This document shows positions 7,149-15,952 of a stretch of DNA of 40,376 nucleotides, in pieces. The position numbers and the translations under genes were made by a program. The number at the start of each line of letters is the position of its first letter. Position 1 is the stretch's first letter. The notes under the pieces were generated by a model that was given only the letters and a program-made list of their open reading frames with translations, ran no database searches and had not been told where the DNA came from. Source of the stretch: Caballeronia sp. SEWSISQ10-4 2 (lineage in GTDB: Bacteria; Pseudomonadota; Gammaproteobacteria; Burkholderiales; Burkholderiaceae); contig NZ_JALPRJ010000074.1 of NCBI RefSeq assembly GCF_030464885.1, positions 1 through 40,376 on the forward strand. Direction: 5' to 3'.

Positions 7149-7997
7149 TCAGACCGCGCCTTCGGGCAAATAACCGCTTGTCGGGAGGTTCATCGTGTAC
7201 CCGAACCATTTCTTCTGCATTTGCGCAAGCTGGCCGCTCTTCGTCAGTTCCGCGAGCGAAGTATTGATGAACTCGCGAATCTCCTTGTCTTGCGGATTCG
7301 CGACCCATGCGAGCATCTTCGGCTCACCGATCTTGCCGATCACGCGGAACTGCCCCGGCTCCTTCTTCATCAAAACGGCGACGATGTTCGACGGCATGAT
7401 TCCCACGTCGAGCGTCTTGTTCGTCAGCGCGACCATCACGTCCGGATACGCCTGAAATAGCTTGATGTCCGCATAACCCGCACCCTTCGCTTTCAGTTGC
7501 GTGTCGAGCGCCTGGGCGATCGGTTGTGACGACGAGCCCATCTGCGTGCCGACTATCTTCCCGGCGACATCGTCAGTCTTGGCGACGGCGGTGTCGCTTG
7601 CTCGCACGACGAGTACCGTGTCGACCACACCGACCGGCTCGGAGAATGCGAAGCGTTTTGCCCGCTCCGGATTGATGCCGACGCTCGTCGCGACAAAGTC
7701 GAACTTGTGCGTCATGAGGCCGGGCAGCAGGCCCTGGAACGGCAGGTTGACCTGATTGAGCGTCACCCCGAGCTTGCTCGCCATGTACTCGAGAATGTCG
7801 TGACCGTAGCCCACTACCTTGCCGTTTTCGACGAATTCAAACGGTTCGTAAGCTGCCTCGGTGCCGACGGTCAGCTTGCCGCGCTGGCGGATGTCAGCAA
7901 GCGATCCGCCCTCGGCAAACGCGAAAGACGGCATGGCCAGCGCGAGCGAAACGCCCCCTGCCACGGTGAGAAATCTGCGTCGGTCGAGCGTGATCAT
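7149..7997 (-). CDS. Polar amino-acid ABC transporter periplasmic binding protein
   Basis: This 282-residue family 3 solute-binding protein captures an amino acid in the periplasm for the two permeases downstream. The N-terminus MITLDRRRFLTVAGG followed by a hydrophobic stretch and AFA is a twin-arginine-type signal. The mature part starts near LADIRQRGKLTVGTEAAYEPFEF, the classical opening of the family, and continues with the hinge and ligand-pocket segments FDFVATSVGINPERAKRFAFSEP and VGTQMGSSSQ. Start ATG 7997 has AGGGA just upstream; the longer frame to 8051 would put 18 extra residues ahead of the signal peptide. It is first in an operon with two permeases and a ureohydrolase, divergent from the LysR gene at 8121. 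Confidence 0.92.
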   Translation of the reverse strand: MITLDRRRFLTVAGGVSLALAMPSFAFAEGGSLADIRQRGKLTVGTEAAYEPFEFVENGKVVGYGHDILEYMASKLGVTLNQVNLPFQGLLPGLMTHKFDFVATSVGINPERAKRFAFSEPVGVVDTVLVVRASDTAVAKTDDVAGKIVGTQMGSSSQPIAQALDTQLKAKGAGYADIKLFQAYPDVMVALTNKTLDVGIMPSNIVAVLMKKEPGQFRVIGKIGEPKMLAWVANPQDKEIREFINTSLAELTKSGQLAQMQKKWFGYTMNLPTSGYLPEGAV

Positions 7998-8055
7998 GGA
8001 GTTCCCTGGGAAACGTTGCGAAGCGTCAGTGGGGGAAATGTAGGTAGTCAAAAAA

Positions 8056-8097
8056 GTTTTGGAAAACCATTTTTTCGTTGATATGGTTCCGGAAACC
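8056..8097. promoter_or_regulatory. Two related palindromes in the divergent LysR / amino-acid importer promoter
   Basis: The 123-bp divergent gap holds GTTTTGGAAAAC (8056-8067; arms GTTTT and AAAAC) and GGTTCCGGAAACC (8085-8097; arms GGTT and AACC). Both fit a loose GTT-centre-AAC consensus and their centres lie about 30 bp apart, close to three helical turns. This is the arrangement expected for a LysR-type tetramer binding between its own gene and its target operon. Assignment to the LysR at 8121 is inference. Confidence 0.5.
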
Positions 8098-8120
8098 GAA
8101 ACCTTTTAGAGCACGCATCG

Positions 8121-9005
8121 ATGAAGAAAATGGACCTGAACGAGCGCGATCTGCGTTCGCTGCGCGTGTTTTGCGCGGCGGCGCAAGCGAGCGGATTCGC
8201 GGCGGCGGAGCGCGCGTTGTCGATGTCGAAGGCGTCGATCAGCCGGCACATCAATGAGGTTGAAGCGCGGCTTGGGGTCAAGCTGTGCGAGCGCGGTCCC
8301 GGCGGATTCCAGCTTACGGAAGGCGGTGAAGTCGCGTTGCGGGTGGCATTGCAGGCGCTTGAGGCGTTGGAGCGCATCAAGCCGGAAGTCGATGCGGTGC
8401 GCGGTGTTTTATCCGGTCCGCTCCTGCTCGGCACGTCCGAGCATGTGATGACGCACGAGGGATGCAGGATCTCCGAAGCGCTGGGCGAACTGCATCGGAT
8501 TGCACCGCTTGTGCGGCCGACGCTCTCCGTCATGAACTTCAGTGACCTGGGCGCCGCGCTGACCGACCGGCGCGTACAGATCGCCATTCGTGGTGCTTAC
8601 AAGCGCATTCGGGGGTTTCGGCACTATCCGCTTTTCACTGAAACACATCGGGTGTTTTATCGACCGGCAACTGCGGGCGAGATCCATGCGCATGGCGATA
8701 CGCGCGCGTTGCCGCTGGTGTATCGGCCTCATCCGTTTGTTGAGGATGCGTTGGCGACGCAAGGGTTCGTGCAGGGGTTGGAGGTAAGCGGACTGGAAGC
8801 CGTCGCGATGATGGTGGCCACCGGACGTTATGTCGGGCTGTTGCCGGAGCACTATGCAGCGCAGCTTTCTCCGCGATATGAATTTGCAGTGCTGCCGGAG
8901 TCACCGTTTTATTTGATGCCGTTTTGTGCAATCGTCGAGGAGGTTAGGCCCTTGACGCGGGCTGCTGAGGCGTTTTTGAATTTGCTGCTGGAGGCACATC
9001 GGTAG
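8121..9005 (+). CDS. LysR-family transcriptional regulator
   Basis: This 294-residue LysR-type regulator has an N-terminal winged helix (LRSLRVFCAAAQASGFAAAERAL, then SMSKASISRHINEVEARLGVKL and the wing ERGPGGFQLTEGG) and a periplasmic-binding-protein-like effector domain from about residue 95. It is transcribed away from the amino-acid importer and ureohydrolase operon, the standard arrangement for a LysR activator of that operon. The effector is therefore probably the imported amino acid or its product. The dispersed repeat starts 6 bp after its stop codon. The start ATG 8121 is 9 bp after the AGCAC region and lacks a strong Shine-Dalgarno; a second ATG lies at codon 4. Confidence 0.9.
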   Translation: MKKMDLNERDLRSLRVFCAAAQASGFAAAERALSMSKASISRHINEVEARLGVKLCERGPGGFQLTEGGEVALRVALQALEALERIKPEVDAVRGVLSGPLLLGTSEHVMTHEGCRISEALGELHRIAPLVRPTLSVMNFSDLGAALTDRRVQIAIRGAYKRIRGFRHYPLFTETHRVFYRPATAGEIHAHGDTRALPLVYRPHPFVEDALATQGFVQGLEVSGLEAVAMMVATGRYVGLLPEHYAAQLSPRYEFAVLPESPFYLMPFCAIVEEVRPLTRAAEAFLNLLLEAHR

Positions 9006-9011
9006 GGTGGC

Positions 9012-9132
9012 CGTTCGCACTGGGGGTTGGGTTTGGGTCTGCCGGTGCGGGTGGTATAGGGTTTGTGCCGGGTTGGTGCTTTCGGCCGTGGTGGTCTGCG
9101 TGAGTTAGCTGTTCTCTTTATCACTATTAGCC
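9012..9132 (+). repeat. Dispersed 3'-flanking repeat, copy 2
   Basis: The copy begins with CGTTCGCACT (9012-9021) 6 bp after the LysR stop codon. It continues through a G/T-rich middle with GTGCCGGGTTGGTGCTTTC, which copy 1 nearly matches, and ends in GCTGTTCTCTTTATCACTAT (9108-9127) plus TAGCC. It has the same orientation relative to its upstream gene as copies 1 and 3. Confidence 0.88.
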
Positions 9133-9552
9133 ACTGTGCGTGGCGGCACTTCATTTCTTTTTCCACCGGCGAAAAAGAGACAGAAGCAAAGAAAACGCCT
9201 CCCAACAATCAGCAAGTTAGTGTCCCTAGCGTGCAGGCCCGGCGCTTTTGGCACCTGATAGCACGGTGCTCGCCAGACTCGATAATGTTTGAACCCCTCC
9301 TTCTCCGAACACCGATACCCACACGCTTCGCCACCAGTGACTGAACCTGCCACTAGTTCACCCCGCGCTATCCGCGTACTAACAGCTCAAGAACGAAGGG
9401 CCTCTTTTTTTGCCCTGATTTCGTGCGCTGCACCGAACCGGTCGCATGCAACTAGTGCACGCGCCCGCGCCTTGCCCGCGCCCATCAGTTCAACCCTTTG
9501 TTTTTAAAAGCCTACTACACCCTGGCATGGTTCGCGCATAGCAACCGCCGGT
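9133..9552. other. Intergenic region without a recognisable gene
   Basis: About 420 bp with only short open frames of non-coding composition. Directly after the repeat comes an A/G-rich stretch (about 9165-9205, with GGCGAAAAAGAGACAGAAGC) and then unique-looking sequence. AGGGC (9397-9401) and GCCCT (9412-9416) could pair around a T-rich loop, but no T-run follows, so it is not a convincing terminator. Promoter elements for the GntR gene must lie near its end, but I cannot point to them. Confidence 0.6.
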
Positions 9553-9564
9553 CCTACCGGTAGG
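9553..9564. promoter_or_regulatory. 12-bp perfect palindrome overlapping the ribosome site of the GntR gene
   Basis: CCTACCGGTAGG at 9553-9564 is fully self-complementary and its right half forms part of the ribosome-binding site TAGGAG (9561-9566) of the GntR gene. A related core AACCGGTT (10249-10256) lies upstream of the binding-protein gene of the same cluster. Both could be GntR operators, giving autoregulation and control of the transporter, but the shared core is only ACCGGT and could be chance. Confidence 0.35.
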
Positions 9565-9574
9565 AGTGCGCCGC

Positions 9575-10234
9575 ATGAGCATGCCGAATTTCGTTGCGCA
9601 AACCCTGCAGCAACGCATCCTGTCAGGGGTATACGCGCCCGGCGAAATGCTGCCCGGACAACGCGAACTCGCAGGCCAACTAGGCGTAAGCCGCGGCGCT
9701 CTGCGCGAAGCAGTATCGGTTCTGATAACACTAGGCTTCCTTCGCTCAATCCCCGGCAAAGGCACATTCGTCGCACATCGCGGACAACACGACGCAGGCC
9801 TGGCCACCCGCAGCGCCGAACAAACAATGCAACTGCGCTACATCATCGAACCCTCCGCCGCCGCACTCGCAGCAAGAACAAGCGGCCCCCGCGCGGCAAC
9901 GCAGTTCCGCGACATGCAAGCACGCTTTAAAGACGCCCTACTACGCAACGACCTCATCGACGCAGCCAGTTGCGACCTCACATTCCATCAGGCAATCGCC
10001 ACCTATTCCGGCAACGACATCCTCGCGGAAATCTCCCATTCGTTCGAGGATCGCATCGGTAAAAGCCAACGCTTTCCCCTCGCCAATACTCCACGCCTGA
10101 TCGAAGCGTTCGAAGAACACGAACACATCGTTGCCGCGATTGTCGGCGGCAATGCCAGCGCCGCATTAAGCGCGATGCAACACCATTTGCGAAGCGCAGC
10201 GGAACGTGCCGGCGTCGCTTTCACCATTCCATAA
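9575..10234 (+). CDS. GntR-family regulator, FCD (FadR) subfamily
   Basis: This 219-residue repressor or activator has the GntR winged helix at about residues 5-70 (LQQRILSGVYAPGEMLPGQRELAGQLGVSRGALREAVSVL, wing PGKGTFV) followed by an all-helical FCD effector domain. The metal-binding histidine pattern is visible in FHQAIA and in the final EEHEHIVAAI plus AMQHHLRSA segments. FCD regulators usually sense small carboxylates. Start ATG 9575 is chosen because TAGGAG ends 8 bp upstream; GTG 9566 and ATG 9581 are less likely. It sits 69 bp ahead of the oligopeptide-type transporter operon in the same direction, so it most likely controls it, and the effector may be the imported compound. Confidence 0.9.
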   Translation: MSMPNFVAQTLQQRILSGVYAPGEMLPGQRELAGQLGVSRGALREAVSVLITLGFLRSIPGKGTFVAHRGQHDAGLATRSAEQTMQLRYIIEPSAAALAARTSGPRAATQFRDMQARFKDALLRNDLIDAASCDLTFHQAIATYSGNDILAEISHSFEDRIGKSQRFPLANTPRLIEAFEEHEHIVAAIVGGNASAALSAMQHHLRSAAERAGVAFTIP

Positions 10235-10303
10235 ATAACTGTACTGCTAACCGGTTTCGTAAGCCTCCACCAAAGATCAATCTCCATAAAGGACAGTACT
10301 TGC

Positions 10304-11959
10304 ATGAACTTCATCAAATCGAGTTTGCTGACGTTAGCCTGCGCGCTGGCATGCGGCGCCGTCTTTCCCGCCTCTGCACAGGCACAAGAGAAAGTGCTGA
10401 GAATCGCGATGACAGCAGGCGACATCCCCCGCACGCTGGGCCAACCGGACCAAGGTTACGAGGGTAACCGCTTCACCGGCATCACGATGTACGACGGCCT
10501 CACCCAATGGGACCTAAGCCATGAGAAAGGCCCAAGTGAACTGATCCCCGATCTCGCTATGTCGTGGCAAGTCGATTCCAAGGATCAAACCAAATGGGTC
10601 TTCAAACTGCGTCCCGGCGTGAAGTTCCACGACGGCTCACCATTCAACGCCGACGCAGTCGTCTGGAACGTCGATAAAGTCCTCAACAAAAGCGCACCGA
10701 ACTTCGATCCAAGCCAGGTCGGCGTGACCGCGTCACGCATGCCCACGCTGCGCTCGGCGCGCAAGATCGACGACCTGACTGTCGAGCTGACAACCTCAGA
10801 GCCGGACTCGTTCCTGCCGATCAACTTGACCAACCTGTACATGGCCTCGCCTGCACAGTGGCAGAAAACACTTGCTGCTGTCCCGGCAACGGTCACCGAT
10901 CCCGCCGAGCGCGACAAGCAGGCATGGATCGCGTTCGCGGCCGACGCGTCGGGGACAGGCCCGTTCAAGATGGCGCGCTTCGTGCCGCGTGAACGGCTGG
11001 AGATGGTCAAGAACACCGACTACTGGGACCCGGCGCGCAAGCCGAAGATCGATCGCGTGGTCCTGCTGCCGCTGCCCGAGGCAAACACGCGCACGGCGGC
11101 CTTGTTGTCAGGACAGGTCGACTGGATCGAGGCGCCCGCGCCTGATTCGATGGACGCCATCAAGTCACGCGGCTTCAAGATCTATTCGAACCCGCAGCCG
11201 CACGTGTGGCCGTGGCAACTCTCCTTCCTGCCAGGTTCGCCGTGGCTCGACAAGCGCGTACGTTACGCGGCTAACCTCTGCGTGAACCGTCCCGCGCTCA
11301 AGCAGTTGCTCGGCGGCATGATGAGCGAGGCGACCGGCACCTTCGAGCCGGGCGATCCGTGGCGCGGCAACCCCACCTTCCAGATCAAGTACGACCCGGA
11401 TGCAGCCCGCAAGCTCATGACCGAAGCAGGTTATTCGGCAGCCAAACCGCTGAAGGTCAAGGTACAGATCTCCGCCTCGGGTTCCGGTCAGATGCAGCCG
11501 CTGCCCATGAACGAATTCGTGCAACAGAACCTGAAGGCCTGTTTCATCGATGTCAGCTTCGACGTGGTCGAGTGGAACACGCTGTACACCAACTGGCGTC
11601 TCGGTGCGAAGGACCCTTCGGCACATGGCGCGGATGCAACCAATGTGAGCTTCGCGTCAATGGACCCGTTCTTCGCCATGGTCCGCTTCGTCAGCACGAA
11701 GGCCTTTCCGCCGGTATCGAACAACTGGGGTTATTACGGCAATCCGAAGATCGATGCACTGATCCAGCAGGCCCGCACGACCTTCGACGCGAAGCAGCGT
11801 GACGTACTGCTGGCGCAGTTGCACAGCGATATTGTCGACGACGCGCCGTTCATCTGGATCGCGCACGACACCGGTCCGCGCGCGATCTCGGCCAAGGTGC
11901 ACGGCGTAGTGCAACCGAAGAGCTGGTTTATCGACATCGCCACCATGTCGATAAACTGA
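10304..11959 (+). CDS. Oligopeptide/dipeptide-type ABC transporter binding protein (family 5)
   Basis: This 551-residue periplasmic protein of the DppA/OppA class is close to the normal length (about 530). The Sec signal peptide covers residues 1-28 with likely cleavage after SAQA. Family segments include LAMSWQVDSKDQTKWVFKLRPGVKFHDGSPFNADAVVWNVDKV, the hallmark of family 5 binding proteins, and YDPDAARKLMTEAGY. There is no lipobox, so it is a soluble periplasmic protein. It heads an operon of two permeases, two ATPases, an amidase and a cupin. The amidase suggests that the ligand contains an amide bond, for instance a modified peptide or acylated amine, but the family also takes nickel, heme and opines, so the ligand is open. 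AAAGGA lies about 10 bp before the start. Confidence 0.93.
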   Translation: MNFIKSSLLTLACALACGAVFPASAQAQEKVLRIAMTAGDIPRTLGQPDQGYEGNRFTGITMYDGLTQWDLSHEKGPSELIPDLAMSWQVDSKDQTKWVFKLRPGVKFHDGSPFNADAVVWNVDKVLNKSAPNFDPSQVGVTASRMPTLRSARKIDDLTVELTTSEPDSFLPINLTNLYMASPAQWQKTLAAVPATVTDPAERDKQAWIAFAADASGTGPFKMARFVPRERLEMVKNTDYWDPARKPKIDRVVLLPLPEANTRTAALLSGQVDWIEAPAPDSMDAIKSRGFKIYSNPQPHVWPWQLSFLPGSPWLDKRVRYAANLCVNRPALKQLLGGMMSEATGTFEPGDPWRGNPTFQIKYDPDAARKLMTEAGYSAAKPLKVKVQISASGSGQMQPLPMNEFVQQNLKACFIDVSFDVVEWNTLYTNWRLGAKDPSAHGADATNVSFASMDPFFAMVRFVSTKAFPPVSNNWGYYGNPKIDALIQQARTTFDAKQRDVLLAQLHSDIVDDAPFIWIAHDTGPRAISAKVHGVVQPKSWFIDIATMSIN

Positions 11960-12023
11960 TCCGAACCCGCCGTCGCTTAGGCGCTAAGTCCGCACCCAAG
12001 CGGTGGCAACCGGGCCTCACCTC

Positions 12024-12977
12024 ATGCTTTCCTATCTTCTACGACGCGCGCTCTATGCGTTGCCGATCATGCTGGGCGTTGCGTTCCTCTGCTTCATGCT
12101 GGTCCACATCGCGCCGGGCGATCCGCTGGTCTCGATCCTGCCGCCCGATGCTTCGGCCGACCTGCAGAAGCAACTGATGGAGCTTTACGGCTTTAACCGG
12201 CCGCTGCCGGTTCAGTTCTTTAGCTGGGTCTGGCGCGCGTTGCATGGCGACCTCGGCACCTCGATTGCAACCGGCCGCCCCGTCGCCGGCGAAGTAATCA
12301 AGGCCGTCGGCAACACCATGATGATCGCCGCACTCGCAACGTTGATCGGCTTTGCATTCGGTGCGCTGTTCGGTTTTGTCGCAGGGTATATGCGCGGCTC
12401 GTGGATCGACCGCGCCGCTTCGCTCATCTCCGTCACGGGCGTGAGCGTGCCGCATTACTGGCTGGGCATGGTGCTAGTGATCGTGTTCTCGGTAAAACTG
12501 ATGTGGCTGCCTGCCACCGGCGCAGGGCCGGATGGCTCGGCCGACTGGCAGTGGGACTGGGCGCACTTTCAATACCTCGTCCTGCCTGCCGTCACCATGT
12601 CGTTCATACCCATGGGTATCATCGCGCGCACGATGCGGGCGCTGGTCGCCGATACGCTGGCGCAGGAATTCATGGTCGGCTTGAGAGCGCGAGGCTTGAG
12701 CGAATTCGCGTTGTTCCGGCACGTGCTGAAGAACTGCGCGCCGACCGCGCTCGCCGTCATGGGCCTGCAACTCGGTTATCTGCTAGGCGGCTCGATCCTG
12801 ATCGAGACCGTATTCTCGTGGCCAGGCACTGGCTTCCTGCTCAACGCCGCGATCTTTCAGCGCGACCTGCCACTCCTGCAGGGCACGATCCTGGTCCTCG
12901 CACTATTCTTCGTGATCCTGAACCTCTTGGTCGACATCCTGCAAACCGTCTTCGATCCGCGTATCGAAAGGGGCTGA
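12024..12977 (+). CDS. Oligopeptide/dipeptide-type ABC transporter permease, DppB-like
   Basis: This 317-residue inner-membrane subunit has the typical DppB opening MLSYLLRRALYALPIMLGVAF and a short periplasmic loop with PGDPLVSI and DLGTSIATGRPV. The EAA-like loop carrying GLRARGLSEFALFRHVLKNCAPTAL docks to the ATPases. The start is set at ATG 12024 because DppB proteins begin at this motif; a GTG at 12003 would add seven residues, and neither has a clear ribosome site. It forms the channel with the next gene. Confidence 0.92.
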   Translation: MLSYLLRRALYALPIMLGVAFLCFMLVHIAPGDPLVSILPPDASADLQKQLMELYGFNRPLPVQFFSWVWRALHGDLGTSIATGRPVAGEVIKAVGNTMMIAALATLIGFAFGALFGFVAGYMRGSWIDRAASLISVTGVSVPHYWLGMVLVIVFSVKLMWLPATGAGPDGSADWQWDWAHFQYLVLPAVTMSFIPMGIIARTMRALVADTLAQEFMVGLRARGLSEFALFRHVLKNCAPTALAVMGLQLGYLLGGSILIETVFSWPGTGFLLNAAIFQRDLPLLQGTILVLALFFVILNLLVDILQTVFDPRIERG

Positions 12978-12980
12978 GCC

Positions 12981-13862
12981 GTGACTACCACTATGACTAC
13001 CCAGCCCGTTGTCACACCGCTTCGCTCGCGCGGACACGGGGCAAACGTACTGCGGCGCCTGGTCCGTAATCCCCAGGCCATGCTCGGCGCCGCCGTGATC
13101 CTCGTCTTCCTGATCATGGCCGTTGCCGCGCCGCTCCTGATGCCGGCCGATCCGTTCGCCGCTTCCATGTTCAACCGCCTGAAGCCGATCGGCACCCCCG
13201 GTTATGTGCTCGGCACCGACGAACTCGGCCGCGACATGCTGTCCCGCCTGATCCTCGGTGCACGGTTATCGCTTTTCATGGGCGTGACGCCGGTGCTGCT
13301 CGCGTTCGGTATCGGCGGGGCGATCGGGATCATGGCGGGCTACGCGGGCGGCCTGCTCAACGCGCTCGTGATGCGTACCATCGACGTGCTCTACGCCTTT
13401 CCGTCGGTGCTGCTTGCCATCGCGTTGTCTGGTGCGCTGGGCACGGGCATCGGCAATGCGCTGGTGTCGCTGACCGTGGTGTTCATTCCGCAGATCGCGC
13501 GGATTGCGGAGAGCGTGACCACGCAAGTCCGCCGCAGCGATTTCGTCGATGCCGCCCGCGCTTCTGGCGCAAGCGCTTTCACGATCGTGCGCGTGCATGT
13601 GCTCGGCAACGTGATCGGCCCGATCTTCGTGTTCTCGACCAGCCTCATCTCCGTCTCGATGATCCTCGCCTCCGGCCTCTCGTTCCTCGGCCTGGGCGTC
13701 ACGCCGCCGAACCCCGAATGGGGTCTCATGCTCAATACGTTGCGCACCGCGATCTATATCCAGCCCTGGCTTGCCGCGCTGCCGGGCTTGTTTATCTTCG
13801 CGACATCAATTGCGTTCAACCTGCTGTCCGACGGCCTGCGCGCCGCGATGGAGATCAAGTGA
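12981..13862 (+). CDS. Oligopeptide/dipeptide-type ABC transporter permease, DppC-like
   Basis: This 293-residue second channel subunit shows the DppC features VRNPQAMLGAAVILVFLIMAVAAPLL, then YVLGTDELGRDMLSRLILGARLSL, the classical GTDxxGRDxxSR motif, and the EAA-like loop DAARASGASAFTIVRVHVLGN. The start is GTG 12981, preferred over ATG 12993 because AAAGGGG ends 7 bp upstream. It begins 3 bp after dppB and its stop overlaps the start of the first ATPase (TGATG), so the genes are translationally coupled. Confidence 0.93.
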   Translation: MTTTMTTQPVVTPLRSRGHGANVLRRLVRNPQAMLGAAVILVFLIMAVAAPLLMPADPFAASMFNRLKPIGTPGYVLGTDELGRDMLSRLILGARLSLFMGVTPVLLAFGIGGAIGIMAGYAGGLLNALVMRTIDVLYAFPSVLLAIALSGALGTGIGNALVSLTVVFIPQIARIAESVTTQVRRSDFVDAARASGASAFTIVRVHVLGNVIGPIFVFSTSLISVSMILASGLSFLGLGVTPPNPEWGLMLNTLRTAIYIQPWLAALPGLFIFATSIAFNLLSDGLRAAMEIK

Positions 13863-14926
13863 TGGCCGCGCTCATGACAGACGAACGTGACATCGGCGGC
13901 CCTGCGCAACCGCTCTTGAGCGTAAAGAATGTGGTCAGGCATTTTCCGCTCGGGAACAAGGGACTGCCGTTCTTGAAAGACACACGCAACGTGGTGCGCG
14001 CCGTCGACGACATCTCCTTCAATGTACTGAAGGGTGAAACCCTCGGAGTCGTCGGCGAGTCGGGCTGCGGCAAGTCCACCATGGCCCGGGTGATGATGCA
14101 ACTGCTGCTGCAGGATAGCGGCGAACTCATCTTCGACGGCGAGACCGTGGGCTCGCGCGCCCTGCCCTTGCGCGAGTTTCGCCGCCAGGTGCAGATGGTG
14201 TTCCAGGACAGTTTCTCGTCGCTCAATCCTCGCATGACAATCGAGGATTCGATCGCGTTCGGCGCGACCGTTCACGGTGTTTCACCGAAAGACGCAATTG
14301 CGCGGGGACGCGACCTGCTCGCGCGTGTCGGACTCGATCCGGTGCGTTTTGCGGGCCGCTATCCGCATGAGTTGTCGGGTGGTCAGCGGCAGCGCGTGAA
14401 TATCGCGCGGGCGTTGGCGCTCGGTCCACGCCTCGTGATCCTCGACGAGGCCGTGTCGGCGCTCGACAAGTCCGTCGAAGCCCAGGTGCTGAATCTGCTC
14501 GCCGATCTCAAAGCGGAGTTCGGGCTGACCTATGTCTTCATCAGCCACGACCTGAACGTGGTCCGTTACATCTCGGATCGCCTGGTGGTGATGTACCTTG
14601 GCGAGATCGTCGAGATCGGCGAGGCAGAGGACGTGTTCGCGCACGCGCTGCATCCGTACACGCGGGCTTTGCTCAATTCCATGCCAAGCGTCGATCCGAC
14701 CCGTCGCACAACGGCCGCACCGCTCTTCGGCGATCCGCCAAATCCGATAGACCCTCCCAGCGGCTGCCGCTTTCATACGCGCTGTCCGCAGGCACAGGAC
14801 GTCTGCAGCAAACGCGCACCGGCCGTCTCGACAGTAGGTGCAGGACAGGTGACATGCCTTGAATACGAGCCGGGCAGCGGCTACGTTCCAATATCGGTTG
14901 TGGCTGCGCAGGAGGTGCTGTCATGA
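13862..14926 (+). CDS. Oligopeptide/dipeptide-type ABC transporter ATPase, DppF/OppF-like
   Basis: This 354-residue cytoplasmic ATPase has Walker A GESGCGKST, the signature LSGGQRQR, Walker B LVILDEAVSALD (note DEA where DEP is usual) and the switch histidine in FISHDLN. The C-terminus has the oligopeptide-transporter extension with conserved cysteines (SGCRFHTRCPQAQDVC). That motif places it in the OppF/DppF class, where the Cys cluster has been linked to an iron-sulfur site in some members. Start ATG 13862 overlaps the preceding stop by one base, and the stop overlaps the next start by four bases. It energises the importer together with the following ATPase. Confidence 0.93.
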   Translation: MAALMTDERDIGGPAQPLLSVKNVVRHFPLGNKGLPFLKDTRNVVRAVDDISFNVLKGETLGVVGESGCGKSTMARVMMQLLLQDSGELIFDGETVGSRALPLREFRRQVQMVFQDSFSSLNPRMTIEDSIAFGATVHGVSPKDAIARGRDLLARVGLDPVRFAGRYPHELSGGQRQRVNIARALALGPRLVILDEAVSALDKSVEAQVLNLLADLKAEFGLTYVFISHDLNVVRYISDRLVVMYLGEIVEIGEAEDVFAHALHPYTRALLNSMPSVDPTRRTTAAPLFGDPPNPIDPPSGCRFHTRCPQAQDVCSKRAPAVSTVGAGQVTCLEYEPGSGYVPISVVAAQEVLS

Positions 14927-15945
14927 ACACGAAGCAGGACGTCAGCATCAGCTTGCGCGACCTGAAGGTCCGCTTTATCACACCAGGCCGGACGATCCAC
15001 GCGGTCAACGGCGTCGATCTGGAGGTGGGACGCGGCGAAGTAGTCGCGTTGCTTGGCGAGTCGGGCTCGGGCAAAAGTGTCACGCTGCGCGCGATCATGC
15101 GGCTGCATTCGGAGAAGACCACGCAGATGGAGGGCGGTCTCGACGTCGAGGGCAATGACGTGCTGAAACTCTCGCGCAACCAGCTTTCAGAGCTGCGTGG
15201 CAAGGTCGTATCGATGATCTTCCAGGAGCCCTTGCTCGCCCTCGATCCGGTCTACACGCTGGGCGCGCAGATTGTAGAAATGGTGCGGCGGCATCAGGGG
15301 GTATCGAAAGCCGAAGCGCGCAAGCGCGCGCTCGCGTTGTTCGAAAAAGTCCGTATTCCAAGCCCTGAACGCCGCCTCGATGCTTATCCGCATGAGATGT
15401 CCGGTGGCATGCGCCAGCGCGCGATGGTTGCCCTCGCGCTGTCATGCGAACCGCGTGTCCTGCTCGCCGACGAGCCGACCACCGCGCTCGATGCCACCGT
15501 GCAGATCCAGATCCTGCTGCTCTTGCGGGACCTGCAACAGGAACTGGGCCTCTCCATCGTGTTCGTCACACACGACATTGGTGCGGCGACCGAAGTGGCG
15601 GATCGTATCGCAGTCATGTATGCAGGTCGTATCGTCGAGCAGGGACCGGCGCTTGCGCTGCTGACCGAGCCCCGGCATCCCTACACCATTGCGCTGCTCA
15701 AAGGCCGCACGCAAGGCGCGATGAAAAAAGGCGTGCGGCTGGAGACGATAGGCGGCGCGCCGCCTGACCTCTCCGCACTGCCGCCCGGCTGCGCGTTTGC
15801 TCCGCGCTGCCCGCATGCGATCGACCGCTGCTTGCAGACACAGCCTGAAGAACGCGGTGTAGGCAACGCGCATTCGGCCCGTTGCATCCGGGTCGATGAA
15901 ATTGCCACGCTGCACCCGACGACTGAAACCGCCCCCACCCACTAA
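14923..15945 (+). CDS. Oligopeptide/dipeptide-type ABC transporter ATPase, DppD/OppD-like
   Basis: This 340-residue ATPase has Walker A GESGSGKSV, the signature MSGGMRQRAMVALAL typical of OppD/DppD proteins, Walker B VLLADEPTTALD and the switch histidine in FVTHDIGAATEVADR. The C-terminal extension again carries Cys residues (PGCAFAPRCPHAIDRC). The order here is F-like before D-like, the reverse of many dpp operons, without consequence for function. Start ATG 14923 forms an ATGA overlap with the preceding gene. The amidase gene begins 7 bp after its stop. Confidence 0.93.
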   Translation: MNTKQDVSISLRDLKVRFITPGRTIHAVNGVDLEVGRGEVVALLGESGSGKSVTLRAIMRLHSEKTTQMEGGLDVEGNDVLKLSRNQLSELRGKVVSMIFQEPLLALDPVYTLGAQIVEMVRRHQGVSKAEARKRALALFEKVRIPSPERRLDAYPHEMSGGMRQRAMVALALSCEPRVLLADEPTTALDATVQIQILLLLRDLQQELGLSIVFVTHDIGAATEVADRIAVMYAGRIVEQGPALALLTEPRHPYTIALLKGRTQGAMKKGVRLETIGGAPPDLSALPPGCAFAPRCPHAIDRCLQTQPEERGVGNAHSARCIRVDEIATLHPTTETAPTH

Positions 15946-15952
15946 TCACGAC

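Noticed and set aside
9397..9416. AGGGC / GCCCT with a T-rich loop, considered as a terminator
   Set aside because: The T-run lies in the loop and not after the stem, so it does not fit an intrinsic terminator.
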